Source: Amoebidium appalachense (lineage: Eukaryota > Ichthyosporea). From it: a DNA stretch of 64,000 nucleotides. The stretch spans positions 372,001-436,000 of the forward strand of contig CAVNZM010000017.1 in the NCBI GenBank assembly GCA_963693365.1, given 5' to 3'. Shown here in pieces: positions 1-41,114 of this stretch. How positions within the stretch are numbered: position 1 is the stretch's first letter; each line of letters starts with the position of its first letter. A program made the position numbers and the translations under genes. A model generated the notes under the pieces. It saw nothing but the letters and a program-made list of their open reading frames with translations, made no database searches and was not told the origin of the DNA.

Positions 1-993
1 CAAATATAACGAGTCTCCAAAAGGGACTTGATAATCTGTACTAATGCAAACGGCATGACTCTGCAATTGACCGGAGAAGTTCTGCCAGCGATCTCTGTTT
101 TTCGGTGGGTTGAAAGACGGCTAGAACTTGATGGTAGCTCTTCAAAGTGTATGTGTTTGTTTGCTCGCGCGAGCTTCACTGGCTATTGACAAAACAAAAA
201 CAAGCTAGTGTGTGATGGGCCATGAGCCGCATAAAGTTTCACCACTGACAACATCAGTCAGAAGACAAATTGTCGACATTACATTGAAACGGTGTAATGG
301 CTGCGTAAAATTTCAACATCAAACGTTAGGGTTTACTTAGAAGCTCCGACTAACAACATGGAAACGTACACAGACAGCAACTTTAGTTTTGACTACTCAA
401 AAAAGTACACCAAGCCAAGGAGTAAAGTGGCACACCTTGTGACCGTCATCATCATGAAAAGTCAAAAGCTGGGAGACAACGAATCAGCTGCAGGCACGCT
501 GTTCTTTATTTTTATGGTTCATCTATATGTGTTTTGATTGGTAGACAATCATCTGAAATTCCATTGGCTCTAAGTTAGCGAATCAGAACGGGCTTTTCCT
601 TAACAAATATTTGATGTTCTCCGGGCCAGTGGGCAACGGCTCAACATCAAATGTTAACACACAACTAGCACGCAACAGAACATATTTTAAACCCCAAAAT
701 TTTACATAGGCACGCTTTGTTTCTTATATTACCAGTGATTTTATTTTCTCTCTTCACATATTTTTTTAACATGCACGGAAGCAGTGATCATATGATGATC
801 AAAGAGCAGCGGATGTGATGCGATCTGGGCATTTTTTTATTGTTTGCTAACGATGCGACACTGTGAAATGAATCTTACGACTGTCTATCTCAGACGGTCC
901 CTATCTCGGACTGACCGACACGGCTCCTTTATTAATCGGGATAATCAAGAGTGTCAGGATAACCGCCAATCCGGATATTCGCTCATGGATAGT

Positions 994-994
<1 letters not shown>

Positions 995-1048
<54 letters not shown>
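995..1048. repeat. Poly-C homopolymer, 54 bases
   Basis: An uninterrupted run of C on the plus strand. It is one of many long G or C homopolymers in the window. The true length is uncertain because such runs are error-prone in any sequencing method. Confidence 0.9.
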
Positions 1049-1049
<1 letters not shown>

Positions 1050-1419
1050 AGAAAAATTCGTCCCTGAAGCTTACTCGAGAGATGATGTCGTGTTGCCATT
1101 TTTGGCTCGTGTGCTTTTGTGCACTTAGTATTCTTCCTGCTTGCAACTAAACTGTTCAATGCAATAAGAGGGGCGAGTGCGGTTTTTGTACAGGGAGTCG
1201 CACTATTCCCTGGGTTTCGAGGTTAGAAAACTCCTCAGGACCTTTGTTGTGTTACCTTGGCCCCATGTGTGCTATGTTAAGCACGAGACAGCCGTGTGGT
1301 ACTTATGTACCAAAGGGCGAGTGTACGTTTTCACGTCGGTCTCAGTGTGCTAATAATAGTGGTTGTTGCTAAAATCAGCACTGTACATGTGCTCTGTTTG
1401 AGCATGGTCACGTGTAGGT

Positions 1420-1975
1420 AGTGTGCATGTGTATGTGATGTGTTCGTGCTTACTTGTTATGTACTTCTCTGTGTGTATGTTTGTGTTTGTGTTACACGTT
1501 TGTTTGTTTTTGTGTGCACATGTGTATGTACACGTGCATGTGTGTTTGTGTTACTGTTAAGCTTTGTGTGTTTGTGTGTGCCTGTGTGCGTCTGTGTGTA
1601 CACGTGTTTGTGTTACGTGTGTGTGGTGGCATACGTGTTTGTTTGTGCTTGTGTACTATGTGTGCCTATGTGTGTAAACGTGAGTGTGTACATGTCTGTA
1701 CACCTGACATTATGTGTGTGTCAATGTGCGTGTTTTTTTTTGTGTGTGTGTTTTTGCACGTGTGTGGTGTGTAAATGTGTTGTGTGTACGCCGTATGTAC
1801 TATGTGTACGTGTATACACATCTTTGTTTTGTGTTTATTTGTTTGTGTGTGTGCTTGCGCGCGTGCACGTGGTTGTGTGTGTGTGTGCAGAGTGTGTGTG
1901 TCGCATGTCGCAGTTGTGTGGAATTCGCTGGGCGGTTTAATTGTGTGTGTGGTTGTGTGTTGTTATGTGTGACCC
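1420..1975. repeat. Degenerate TG-rich repeat tract
   Basis: Roughly 550 bases of TGTG with scattered A, C and T substitutions and no regular period. It looks like an old (TG)n array that has decayed. Confidence 0.75.
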
Positions 1976-2379
1976 TCTTTTGGGTACTTTGTGTTTAGTG
2001 CACTAAGTGGAACTAGTAGTCGGCATAGTGCTTTGTAAATGTGACTTTTGTGCGCGTACTATTCGCTTTAGCAGAGTTATAATTTGTTTTTTGATCATGC
2101 GCACGCCAGCGGCAGTCCAGTTCTTTTTTTTTTTTTTTGCGACACTTTTTTGAACGTTCACTGCAAATAACACGTTCGTGTCTTTATAAAATGGGTGTCG
2201 ATGACTTCTGGAGGTGTTGTGTTGACTATGAGTACTGTTCTGCGCGCCGTAGTGTAGTTGCGAAGGAGGAACTGAAGAGCTCTCGGGTACGGGAATAGAC
2301 ACATCCAACCTCCTGCACACTGTTTGCACAGGTTACTCGGTACCAATCTGTCTAGCACAAGCAGGGATAGAAGCACTAC

Positions 2380-2863
2380 CTGAAAAAGTGTCTTTCCATG
2401 CCTTGGCGTACAGCGCGTGACCGGCTGAATCCGTGACCCCCTCAAGCTTGACGAGGCGCGGTGTGCTCGTGCGGACATACACTTTGCTCAGGATTCCCTG
2501 GACGTTCTGGGCAACCTCGCGTTCGTCCTCGGGGAGAGAGGAGGTCAAATCTTTGCCCGCAAGCTCTTCCCACCAGGTTTGGGATCGAGGGAGCGGGGGC
2601 GGCGCGGACGAGGCTGGTGCGTACATGGGGTCACGGATGCGGGACTGTAGATTCCGACCGCTGTCCCTGGCCTGTTTGTCCGTGCCGGTGTTGTAGGACG
2701 GGTGCTGCCGATCCTGCACGGACTGTGCGAGGGGGAAGGGGGAGTCGGCTCGGGATTCAAGATGGAAGCGGCCGGGATTCTCGGCACTTGGCCAGGCTTC
2801 GGCCACGACTTTATTGGTCTGGGTGTCCACCACAATATACCCCGGTCTACGGGAACGGTCCAT
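2380..2863 (-). CDS. Exon of an unidentified protein
   Basis: A GC-rich block is open on the minus strand for about 160 codons and reads like ordinary protein: mixed composition and no simple repeat. Near the start is MDRSRRPGYIVVDT, in the middle TWWEELAGKDLTSSLPEDER, and near the end LYAKAWKDTFS. The ATG at 2863 is a possible start, but the frame stays open upstream into a G-run, so this may be an internal exon. At the low-coordinate end the sequence TTTTTCAG|gtagtg is a good splice donor in phase 1, so the gene should continue leftward. The overlapping plus-strand frames look like its shadow. I do not recognise the family. It lies just past the HBS1-like gene on the same strand, with a tRNA gene between them. 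Gene identity, start and remaining exons are all unresolved. Confidence 0.4.
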
Positions 2864-3079
2864 GCACCAGGCACGCCCCCCCCCTCCCCCCCCCCCAACA
2901 AAATTCTCAACCCTCCTCCTCTTCGAACATGGGCGAATGTGCTGTTTATTAACGAACATGGGCAAAAAAAAACTAAAGAGACATGTAAGACTCGCTGCCG
3001 GAATAGTTACCTTAGTCCAGCAGAAAAGAATTCCCGCAAACCACACAAGAGCAACCAAAAAAAAAAAGAAAAAAAAAAG

Positions 3080-3151
3080 GGGGAGTTCCGGGAATTGAAC
3101 CCGGGACCTCTCGTACCCTAAACGAGAATCATACCACTAGACCAAACTCCC
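3080..3151 (-). tRNA. tRNA-Pro (anticodon AGG)
   Basis: Read on the minus strand this folds as a complete 72-base tRNA. The 7-bp acceptor stem pairs GGGAGTT with AACTCCC and is followed by discriminator C, as is usual for eukaryotic tRNA-Pro. The A box is TGGTCTAGTGG and the B box GGTTCAATTCC. The anticodon stem is CTCGT/ACGAG with loop TTAGGGT, placing anticodon AGG at plus positions 3119-3117. No intron is present. A T-run directly downstream on the minus strand serves as a Pol III terminator. The sequence closely follows animal tRNA-Pro(AGG). A near-identical second copy lies at 6751-6822. Confidence 0.93.
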
Positions 3152-3548
3152 GTTGTTATCTCTGGACCCGTTGGCAGTATCTCAAGTTCTTCCCATCAGT
3201 GTCTCCTTTTCTTATTGCCCAGCATCAAGGCACTGTGGAACAAAGTTGCAGTCAGTCAGCCAATAGAATGAAAATTCTATTGTCTTCACCTTACCTCCGT
3301 CATCTGTTTGTTCTAAAGCAGTAAGAAAGCTGAAAGCTAAAATCTGCAAAGAAGGAGAGAAAAAACATCATTCCCGTGGTCTGTTTTCATAGTGTGTGTG
3401 TGTGTGTGTGTATGTGTGTGTGTGTGTGTTTAAAGGGAGGGGGGGTGGGTGGGTAGGGGGGAGGGGGAGGGGGGAGGGGAGGGCAGGGGTTTCGGCCACG
3501 GAGAGTGAACTGTTTGGTTAACTGCAGCATGCATGAATACTTCCAGAT

Positions 3549-26416
<22,868 letters not shown>

Positions 26417-27010
26417 GGTTCGTGCCCTGTGTAGCAACCAAGCACAGCCGCAGGTGTGGATAGTTACAGATAGAAAGTAAAGAGAAGGAGAGTTTTCCTG
26501 GAATCTAACTGTATCTTGAAGGGTGTCGATGAAACACGAACTGGAACTAACTAAACTCTGGCTGGGTTATCGAGCGAGTAACGGTTTCCGCGAAGAAAAA
26601 ACAGAAACGCCGGGTCACGGAGGGACGAGGGTGAGCCCGAGATACGAGAGATATGCTATATATGGTAGTAAGCGGTCTATTTCTATTGGTAAACGAAAGT
26701 CTGTTCTGTTTACCAAGTTGAAAGAATCTGTTTCTGCACACTTAGAAATTTTCTAAGTCCCGAACCTGAACAAGCCTTGGTGTCTTTCGTCTGAAACTAC
26801 ATGTACAGCATCGCCGAACCCAAACTGGTGAGGGAAATTTATGGTTACTGGGTAAATTGGTTGTATTGGCAGAGTGTTAGTCGCATAGGTGTTACGGTTG
26901 GCAACCACTTCGCATATAGAACACAAGCATATATCAGTAACGTACAAATGCAAATCAAGGCACCCTAAGAAGTGATGATTGATTGCAGGGCACAGATTGA
27001 ACTCAGAAAA
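26417..27010. promoter_or_regulatory. Divergent promoter interval between the HBS1-like and sphingosine kinase genes
   Basis: The two start codons face away from each other, 594 bases apart. The interval has none of the long microsatellites common elsewhere. TATATA occurs near 26656. TTGATTGCAG at 26980-26989 could be a splice acceptor for an unseen 5' leader exon of the sphingosine kinase. No transcription start site can be placed. Confidence 0.55.
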
Positions 27011-33330
<6,320 letters not shown>

Positions 33331-33363
33331 GGATGGGGAAGAAGAGGTATGGGTAAGCATGTT

Positions 33364-33428
<65 letters not shown>

Positions 33429-34386
33429 GAAAGGGGGAGGGGGTAAGGGGGGAGGGGGCGGGGGGGGGGGGGGGGGAGTGGTCTGGGTGGTGGTGGTGTT
33501 GGTGGTTGGGATGAGCACCCCCCCCCCCCCCCCCCCAGGGGGGGGGGGGGGGTATTTCGTTCATGTCCAGTGAGGGGGTGGCAAGAATTTGGAAGGTTTG
33601 GTGTTGATTTGCTGCAGCACATAGTTGAACGTCATTTATGTTCCTTGTGACTGATAATGTAGACTTCATGTTGTTACCACCGGTAGTGTGTTCTGTTTGC
33701 TTTGTCTACTACAGTTTTAAAATCTCGTACACTCTCATTCATATTAACCGAGTAAAACACCTGATAACCAAATTGCTGTGATTGGTGTAATTGTATGTAT
33801 GTAAATGTATCGGGTGAAGGAACTTGTATGATAGAATGTGACTGGGTGATGGGTCCTAGGGTGTAGGTACAGATGTAAGAGGGTAACGTGTTGTAATGTT
33901 TTGGTGATAGACTGTAAAGACAACGGTTGTTTCAGCAAGTGCATAGTCAGTTGCAACCTGAATATTAACTGTTATTCAACGAATATTCAATATTGTTCAC
34001 TGAATATTCACTATTACGCAACGAATATGCACTATTGTTCGCCGAATATTCACTGTTATTCAAGGAAGATTCGTTATTGTTCACTGACTACTCACTGTTA
34101 TTCACCAAACATTCACTACCGTGTATACATTCACAGTCTGAAATGTATTCCCTGCAAGCTTATTTATAAGATTGACTGGTTCATGTATGTAGCACCATGG
34201 CGTGCCACACTTATAGTACTGTAGTCACGATTGGCTATTAGTTGCATCGTTAATCAGTGATTTGTGTATGCAGGATGCAGCCTATATTAGTCTGTTTTTT
34301 ATCTGTGTTGCACCCAGGCCCGCTATCGGTTAAGAAAAAAATTCAAATGAACTACCAAGAAATGCAGAAACCTCCTCCCCCCCCCC

Positions 34387-34417
<31 letters not shown>

Positions 34418-34480
34418 ACATTCTCAGATGTATCCGAATTCCTCCCTATAGCACGCGGGCACACGCACACACAAACACAC
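33331..34480. other. 3' flank of the sphingosine kinase gene
   Basis: A (GT)n array (33365-33423), G and C runs, then about 850 bases of unique sequence. A cluster at about 33960-34125 repeats CGAATATTCACTATTGTTCA-like phrases of about 21 bases in alternating forms. No canonical AATAAA signal was found close to the stop. Confidence 0.6.
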
Positions 34481-34482
34481 AT

Positions 34483-34485
<3 letters not shown>

Positions 34486-34565
<80 letters not shown>
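34486..34565. repeat. (AC)n array
   Basis: About 40 AC units in intergenic DNA. A second array of about 34 units lies at 35037-35104. Confidence 0.9.
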
Positions 34566-34568
<3 letters not shown>

Positions 34569-35033
34569 ACACACACACACACCCCGCTATTGAGTTATGA
34601 CCTATCAGATTCGCTGATTAGCCTACGCATTGATCTTCGGATACAATAAGGCTTGTGTGACCATCGAAAACCTCACTTCACCGATTACCGTGTACCATTG
34701 ATCCCAGTGTCCACTATAACATATAGCCATACACCGGCTCGAACCAGTTCGCGTATAGCTACTTGGGACGCCTAAGGCAGGGACTAAGTCCGCTAGTGTG
34801 TATTTTTACATTCTAGACCAACGCTTAGCTAATGAACGTGTGGTGATGCGCTCCTTAGGTCACCGTTCATTTTGGTGTAAATAACGTTGGCAGAGCACCC
34901 TTGTAAGCTCACCGGTTCTATTCACATTGCCTGTACACGGTTTTATACATTTACCTAACTACTAAATACATGGTATACAAGCCCGAGTATTATTATTAAA
35001 CTACCACTCCGCGTCATCTACTTCCCCATCTAC

Positions 35034-35106
<73 letters not shown>

Positions 35107-35600
35107 CCCTAAACCAATTCATCTCAGCCAGACGAAAAACAGAGGAGGTACGTTAATCGGACAAGAGCCCTAGGTAGATCTAGAGGGAGATTGCATCACG
35201 TAAACAGCTGGAAGACAAAACATTTGATATTATTTCACCAAAATAAAAACATGCTAAAAACCCAATAGCCATAGCCCTGGGTGTCAGACTCTGCCAGTGG
35301 GCCTTGATATTAGATGGATGGGTTGCCGCCCCCACCACCCCCCGCCAGAGGGACCATGCAGCCCCTAAATGGCTTCGCTCAGGGATTGAATTGTTCTCAG
35401 TCCCCTAGGCCTGATTGTACGTCATCATATCGTGTTTTGTCCAATTAGAGACAAGGGGACTATCGTCGGGCAAACATTTGTGAATACAGAGCCCATTTCC
35501 CCTGGCTATTTGGCACTGCGTCAACACATTGAACTGGGGCTGACAAGATTGTTAGCATCTTAGGTGGGTGCCTTGGGTGGACTGGTAGGTACGGCCACAC
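34566..35600. other. Unique intergenic DNA without recognised genes
   Basis: About 1 kb of mixed sequence between two (AC)n arrays and up to the edge of the satellite. No exon, tRNA or family motif was recognised. Confidence 0.55.
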
Positions 35601-35639
35601 AGGAGTATTCCCCCGGGAGAGCGCTCCCCACGTCTCACT

Positions 35640-38600
35640 TTGCCTGGAAGCCCGATGCCCGTTTTCGCGGTCGGCAACCGGTCACATTTGAGCCATTAAC
35701 ATACTGCCTGTTTTCCCACTACGCCCATTTTTCCATAGCACACTGCTGGTTTCGCCCCTTGATGACCGCGCACCCCTCCGCGACCACACACATTTTTACC
35801 CTTACTAAGTCTGCGACCTCAACCTGCATGTTTAGCACTAGCGCACTGGCAGTCTGCCGGTTACCGCGGTCGGGGTCGCGCACATTTTTATGGCCTTGGC
35901 ACACTGCCCATTTTCGCAGTCGGCGACCTCACATATTTTTAGCCTTACCACACCGCTTGTTTTCATCTTGTTTTCACCTTCATGCTCATTCTACCTAAAT
36001 CTAATTACACTGCTCGTTTTCGCTGTCGGCGACCCCGCACATCTTGAGCACCCTCACATGTTTTGTTGTGGGTATTAGGATTTTTTCACTGCCCATTTCA
36101 GGCTGTGCCTGAATGCCGGCGATCGCGTGTGTTTTAGAAAAATTTTTCAACTGCCCGTTTCAGGCTGCGCCGGAATGTCAGCGGCTGTGTGTGTTTTTGG
36201 ATGTTTTTACTGCCCGTTTCACACTGAGCCGGAATGCCTGCGACCGCGTGCGTTTTAGGATTTTTTTCACTGCCCGTTTCACACTGAGACGAAATGTCGG
36301 CAACCACGTGCGTCTTATGTTTTTCTTCACTGCCCGTTTCACATTGAGTCGGAATTTAAGCGACCACGTGCGTTTTGAATTTTTTTTCACCGCCCGTTTC
36401 AGGCTAAGTCAGAAAGTCGGTGACTGCGTGCGATTGAGGAATTATTTCACTGCCCGTGTCAGGCTGTGCCGGAATGCGAGCTACCGCGGGCTTTGTAGAA
36501 GTTTCTTTCACTGCCCCAGGCCGTTTCAGGCCCAGCTTTCACTGCCTGGTTAAGGCTGACCCGGAATGTCAGCAGCTGCGTGCGATTTAGGATTTTTCAC
36601 TGCCCGCTTCACACTGAGCCTGAATGTCAGCGACCACGTGCATTTAGGGATTTTTTTCACCGCCTGTTGCACACTGAGCCGGAATGTCGGCGACCGCGTG
36701 GGTTTTTTTCAATGTCCGTTTTTTTAAGGATATTTTTCACTGCCAGTTTCAGGCTGAGCCGGAATGTGGGTGGCCGCGCGCGCGTTTCAGGATATTTTTC
36801 ACTGCCCGTTTCGTGTTTCACTGCCCGTTTCACACCGAGCCGGAATGTCCGCGACCGCGTGCGTTTTAAGATTTTTTTCACTTCCCATTTAGGCTGAGCC
36901 GGAATGTCGGCAACCACGTGCGTTTTAGGATTTTTTTCACTGAACGTTTCCCACTGAGTCGGAATGTCAGCGACCGCGTGCGTTTTAGTATTTTTTCACT
37001 GCCCGTTTCAGGCTGAGTCAGAAAGTCGGTGACTGCGTGCGATTTAGAAATTATTTCACTGCCCGTGTCAGGCTGTGCCGGAATGCGGGCTACCGCGGGC
37101 CTTTTAGAAGTTTTTTTCACTGCCCGTTTCGGGCTGCGCCACACGTTTCACATTGAGCCGGAGTTTCGGTGACCGTGTGCGTTTTAGGATTTTTTTTCAC
37201 TGCCCATTTCAGGCTGAGCCGGAATGTGGGCGGCCGCGTGCCTTACAGGATATTTTTCACTGCCCGTTTCTTGCGATTTTTTTCACTGCCCGTTTCACAC
37301 TGAGCCGGAATGTCTGCGACCGCGTGTGTTTTAGGATTTTTTTCACTACCCTTTTCAGGCTGAGCCAGAATGTCAGCGACCGCGTGCGCTTTTGGGTTTT
37401 TTCACTGCCCGTTTCAGACTGGGCCGGAATGTCCGCGACCTTGGCGTTTTAGGATTTTTTTCACTGCCCATTTCAGGCTGAGCGGGAATGTGGGCGGCCA
37501 CGTACGTTACATGATATTTTTCACTGCCTGTTTCTTGCGATTTTTTTCACTGCCCGTTTCACACTGAGCCGGAATGTCCGCGACCGCGTGTTTTCTGCGA
37601 TTTTTTTCACTACCCGTTTAAGGCCGAGCCGGAATGTCGGCGGCCATGTGCGCTTTAGGGTTTTTTTCGCTGCCCGTTTCAGGCTCGGCCGGAATGTCGG
37701 CGACCTTGACGTTTTAGGATTTTTTTCACGGCCTGGAAGTTCAACCTGCTGGGCCGGAATGTCGGCGGCTGCGTGCGTTTTAGGAATTTTTGCACAGCAC
37801 GTTTCACATTGAGCCGGATTGTTGGCGACCGCTTGCGTTTTAAAGAAAATTTCACTGCACGTTTCACATGGCGACCGCGTGCGTGTCAGGACACTCTTCA
37901 CTCCCCGTTTCACACTGAGCCGGAATGTCGGCGACCGCGTTCGTATTAGGCTTTTTTTTTTCACTGCCCGTTTCAGGCTGGGCTGGAATGTCGGCGACCG
38001 CGTGTGTTTTAGGATTTTTTTCACTGCCCGTTTCAGGTTGAGTCCTAATGTCCGCAACCGCGTGCGTTTTATGATTTGTTTTCGCTCCCCGTTTCAGGCT
38101 GAGCCGGAATGTCGGCGACCGCGTGCGTTTTAGGGTTGTTTTCACTGCCCGTCTCAGGCTGGGCCGGAATGTCGGCGACCGCCGCGTGTGCTTTAGGATT
38201 TTTCTCACTGTCCGGAAGTTCAAGCTGCTGGGCCGGAATGTCGGCGGCCGCGTTCGTTTCAGGAATTTTGTCACTACCCGTTTTAGGCTGAGCCGGAATG
38301 TGGGCGACCACGTGCGCTTTAGGGGTTTTTTTCACTGCCCGTTTCAGACTGGGCCGGAATGTCAGCGACCTTGGCGTTTAAGGATTTTTTTCACTGCCTG
38401 GAAGTTCAAGCTGCTGGGCCGGAATGTTGACGGCTGCGTGCGTTTTAGGAATTTTTGCATTGCACGTTTGTCATGTGCTGAGCTGATTCGTATTAGTCTG
38501 CTTCTATATTTTGTGTTTTGGTGAGTGAATTTTGGGGGTTTTCTTGCATAGTGATTCCGGGGTCTATGAGGGGTATGGGGAGATTGTTCAGAGGTATGGG

Positions 38601-40275
38601 GAGAATATGATGCAGCGATGGCTGATAGTTTGGTGCGCGCGTGTATACTCCATGCCTCTGCGTACTCTTCATGTTATATGTTGTATTCCTTCTTGCTGTG
38701 TGCTTGGCGAGACCCATGTTGCCTGCTCGCGTGTGTGTATGCTTATACGTATTGTGAGTACAGGTATGTACGTATTGTAGTGCTGCTGTAGGGGTGTCTG
38801 AGGTGGCGGTAGCCAATGGTGTGGAGTGTGTGTGGCCCGTGGGGTGGGGAGTGTTGTGATTGGCTGAATGTCACTGTGGTATTTGTCTGGCCAGTGGGCC
38901 GCGTGTCTACGTCTGTGAAGTGTCTCGCGGGGTCGCGGGCATTCGAAGTTCTTCTGAGAACACGTTTGTTCGTCTCCCACCCAACTCAAAGAAAAGTTCA
39001 TACGTTTACACAGTTTCAAGCCCCTTTTAAGCGTGCAGTTAGTTAGAGTCGTTCGTATACACGATGCTAGGTCGTGATACGACACTACCCGTTTCACACT
39101 GAGCCGGAATGTCCACGACCACATGCTTTTAGGTTTTTTTTTGACTGACCGTTACATGGTTGGCCAGAATGTCGGCGGCCCCGTGCATTTTAGGATATTT
39201 TTCACTCTCCGTTTTAGGCTGGGCAGGAATGTTGGCGGCTGCATGCGTTTAAGAATGTTTTTCACTGCCCGTTTCACACTGAGCCGTAATGTCGGCGACC
39301 GCGTGTGTTTTAGGCTACTTTATAATTGCCCGCTGCACACTGAGCCGGAATGTCAGCGACTGGGTGCGTTTTTGGATTTTTTCACTTCCTGTTTTGCACC
39401 GAACCGAATTGTTGGCGATCGGGTGTGTTTTAGGATTTTTTTCACCGCGTTTCACATCTGCACTGAGCCAGAATGTCGGCGACTGCGTGCGATTTAGGGT
39501 TCTTTTCAGTGCCCGTTTCAGACTGGGCTGGAATGTCGGCAGTCACTGCGTTTTAGGATTTTTTTCACTGCCCGGAAGTTCAGGCTGCTGGGCCGGAACG
39601 TCGGCGACCCCGTGCGTTTTAGGATTAAATTTTTTTTTCACCGCCCGTTTCACACTGAGCGAATGTTGGCGACCGCGTGCGTTTTAGGGTTTTTTCGCTG
39701 CCCGTTTCACCCAGATCCGAAATGTCGGCGACCACATGCATTTTAGGATTCTCTTCACTGCCATGGCATTTCAGGCTGAGCCGGAATGTGGGCGGACGAG
39801 TGCGTTTCACGATATTTTTCATTGCCCATTTCTTTCAATTTTTTCGCTGCCCGTTTCACACTTAGCCGGAAATTCCGCGACAGCGTGTGTTTTAGAATTT
39901 TTTTTCACTACCCGGTTTAGGCTGAGCCGGAATGTCGGCGACCGCGTGCGCTTTAGCGTTTTTTTCACTGCCCGTTTCAGACTGGGCCGGAATGTCGGCG
40001 ACCTTGGCATTTTAGGATTTTTTCACTGCCCGGAAGTTCAAGCTGCTGGGTCGGAATGTCGGCGGCTGCGTGCGTTTTATGAAATTTTTCACTGCACGTT
40101 TCACCAAGTTGAGCCGGAGTGACGGCGACCGCATGCGTTTTAGGATTTTTTTCACTGCCTGTTTCACACTGAGCCGGTGTGTCGGCGACCGCGTGCGTTT
40201 TAGGGTTTTTTTCACTGCCCGTTTCAGGCTGGGCCGAAATGTTGGCGGCCGCGTGTGTTTTAGATTTTTCGGGCC
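35640..40275. repeat. Degenerate satellite with a unit of about 60 bp
   Basis: Roughly 60-70 tandem copies of a unit built around CACTGCCCGTTTCA, GAGCCGGAATGTCGGCGACC and GCGTGCGTTTTAGGATTTTT. Copies differ by substitutions and small indels. The first 450 bases are a more distant subfamily (GCACACTGCCCATTTTCGC type). A subfamily with GGAAGTTCAAGCTGCTGGGC replacing the normal middle recurs at about 37733, 38213, 38398, 39575 and 40028, often preceded by a unit reading CGACCTTGGC, which is higher-order structure. A unique insert interrupts the block at 38470-39085. Short frames reading RFRLSRNVGDRV-like residues appear but break repeatedly. Confidence 0.9.
38470..39085. other. Unique insert inside the satellite
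   Basis: About 615 bases with no copy of the surrounding unit. No gene or terminal repeats were recognised. The satellite resumes at ACTACCCGTTTCACACTGAG. Confidence 0.55.
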
Positions 40276-40289
40276 CTGCCCGGAAAAAA

Positions 40290-41114
40290 AACACAACCAA
40301 CACAATAAAGAGAGGGCAATCGGAGTTGTTCACGACATGAAAGATTTCAAACAACAACTGATCTTTTATTGTGCTCTCGGTTCTTTTTGTACTTGCAACT
40401 TATCATCTTATCTCAACTAAAGGGGGAGAACCAATCGGTTCTATCAGATGATAGAAAAACACATTCCGACAGAGCATACGCATTCCAACTTCCGACCTAA
40501 CTAAAGCTTAGGAGCTCTTACTTAAATAACTTAAGTAATTATCCATCTTGTTACTATTAATACACATATATATTTAATATACTCGTCTCTAAAGAAACTC
40601 ATTTAACTACATATATTTCCTAATAGTCGACACTCTCAAAGTGAAGACACATTACGATAAACCGAATTCCATACATCTCTATTGTGTCCAATCATAACAC
40701 GTATATTAATAGACAGGAATGCACAACTCGGATCTATAGATGTACTCACTCGCGACTATTGGTGAGCCTCAGCTTATTGTGAACTAAAACTAAGCCACTT
40801 TGAACTAAACAAAGACAACAAATGTAGCTAGCCAATCACGCTACCTCTTAGATAAACAGAGGAGAGCAAACGCAAATAAAATACAATAAGTTCTATCAGG
40901 CAAGAGAGCCAGCTGTGCACAGATCTACAGATATCTGTGCACACAGAAACAAGGGAGAGAGAGAGATACCGGGGGGGGGGGGGGGGGGGGGGAGAGAGAG
41001 AGAGAGAGAGAGAAAGAAAAGAGAAAAGGGAGAGAGGGGGGAAAGCACAAAGAAGGAAAGCAGACACGAATACAAACAAAGCTAAGACACATACATACTT
41101 CAAGACTCTTGCTG
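40290..41114. other. Intergenic DNA without recognised genes
   Basis: AT-rich unique sequence with one G-run (about 40971-40992) followed by a short (GA)n tract. Nothing else was recognised. Confidence 0.55.

Larger units (their letters stand above)
1..2379. other. Gene-free left flank
   Basis: No exon, tRNA or conserved motif was recognised here. The first 990 bases are ordinary mixed sequence. They are followed by a poly-C run and by about 550 bases of degenerate TG-rich repeat. Short open frames in the TG-rich part read only Val/Cys and are repeat artefacts. On the minus strand it could hold downstream exons of the unidentified protein exon at 2380-2863, because that exon ends in a good splice donor, but none could be supported. 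Confidence 0.6.

Noticed and set aside
2433-3121. Plus-strand frames over the GC-rich block near 2.4-3.1 kb
   Set aside because: Composition is Arg/Gly/Pro-rich as in antisense readings, and the minus strand gives a more protein-like frame with a good splice donor.
36113-40420. Short frames with RFRLSRNVGDRV-type residues
   Set aside because: They arise because the satellite unit is near 60 bp; frames shift and stop repeatedly and match no protein family.
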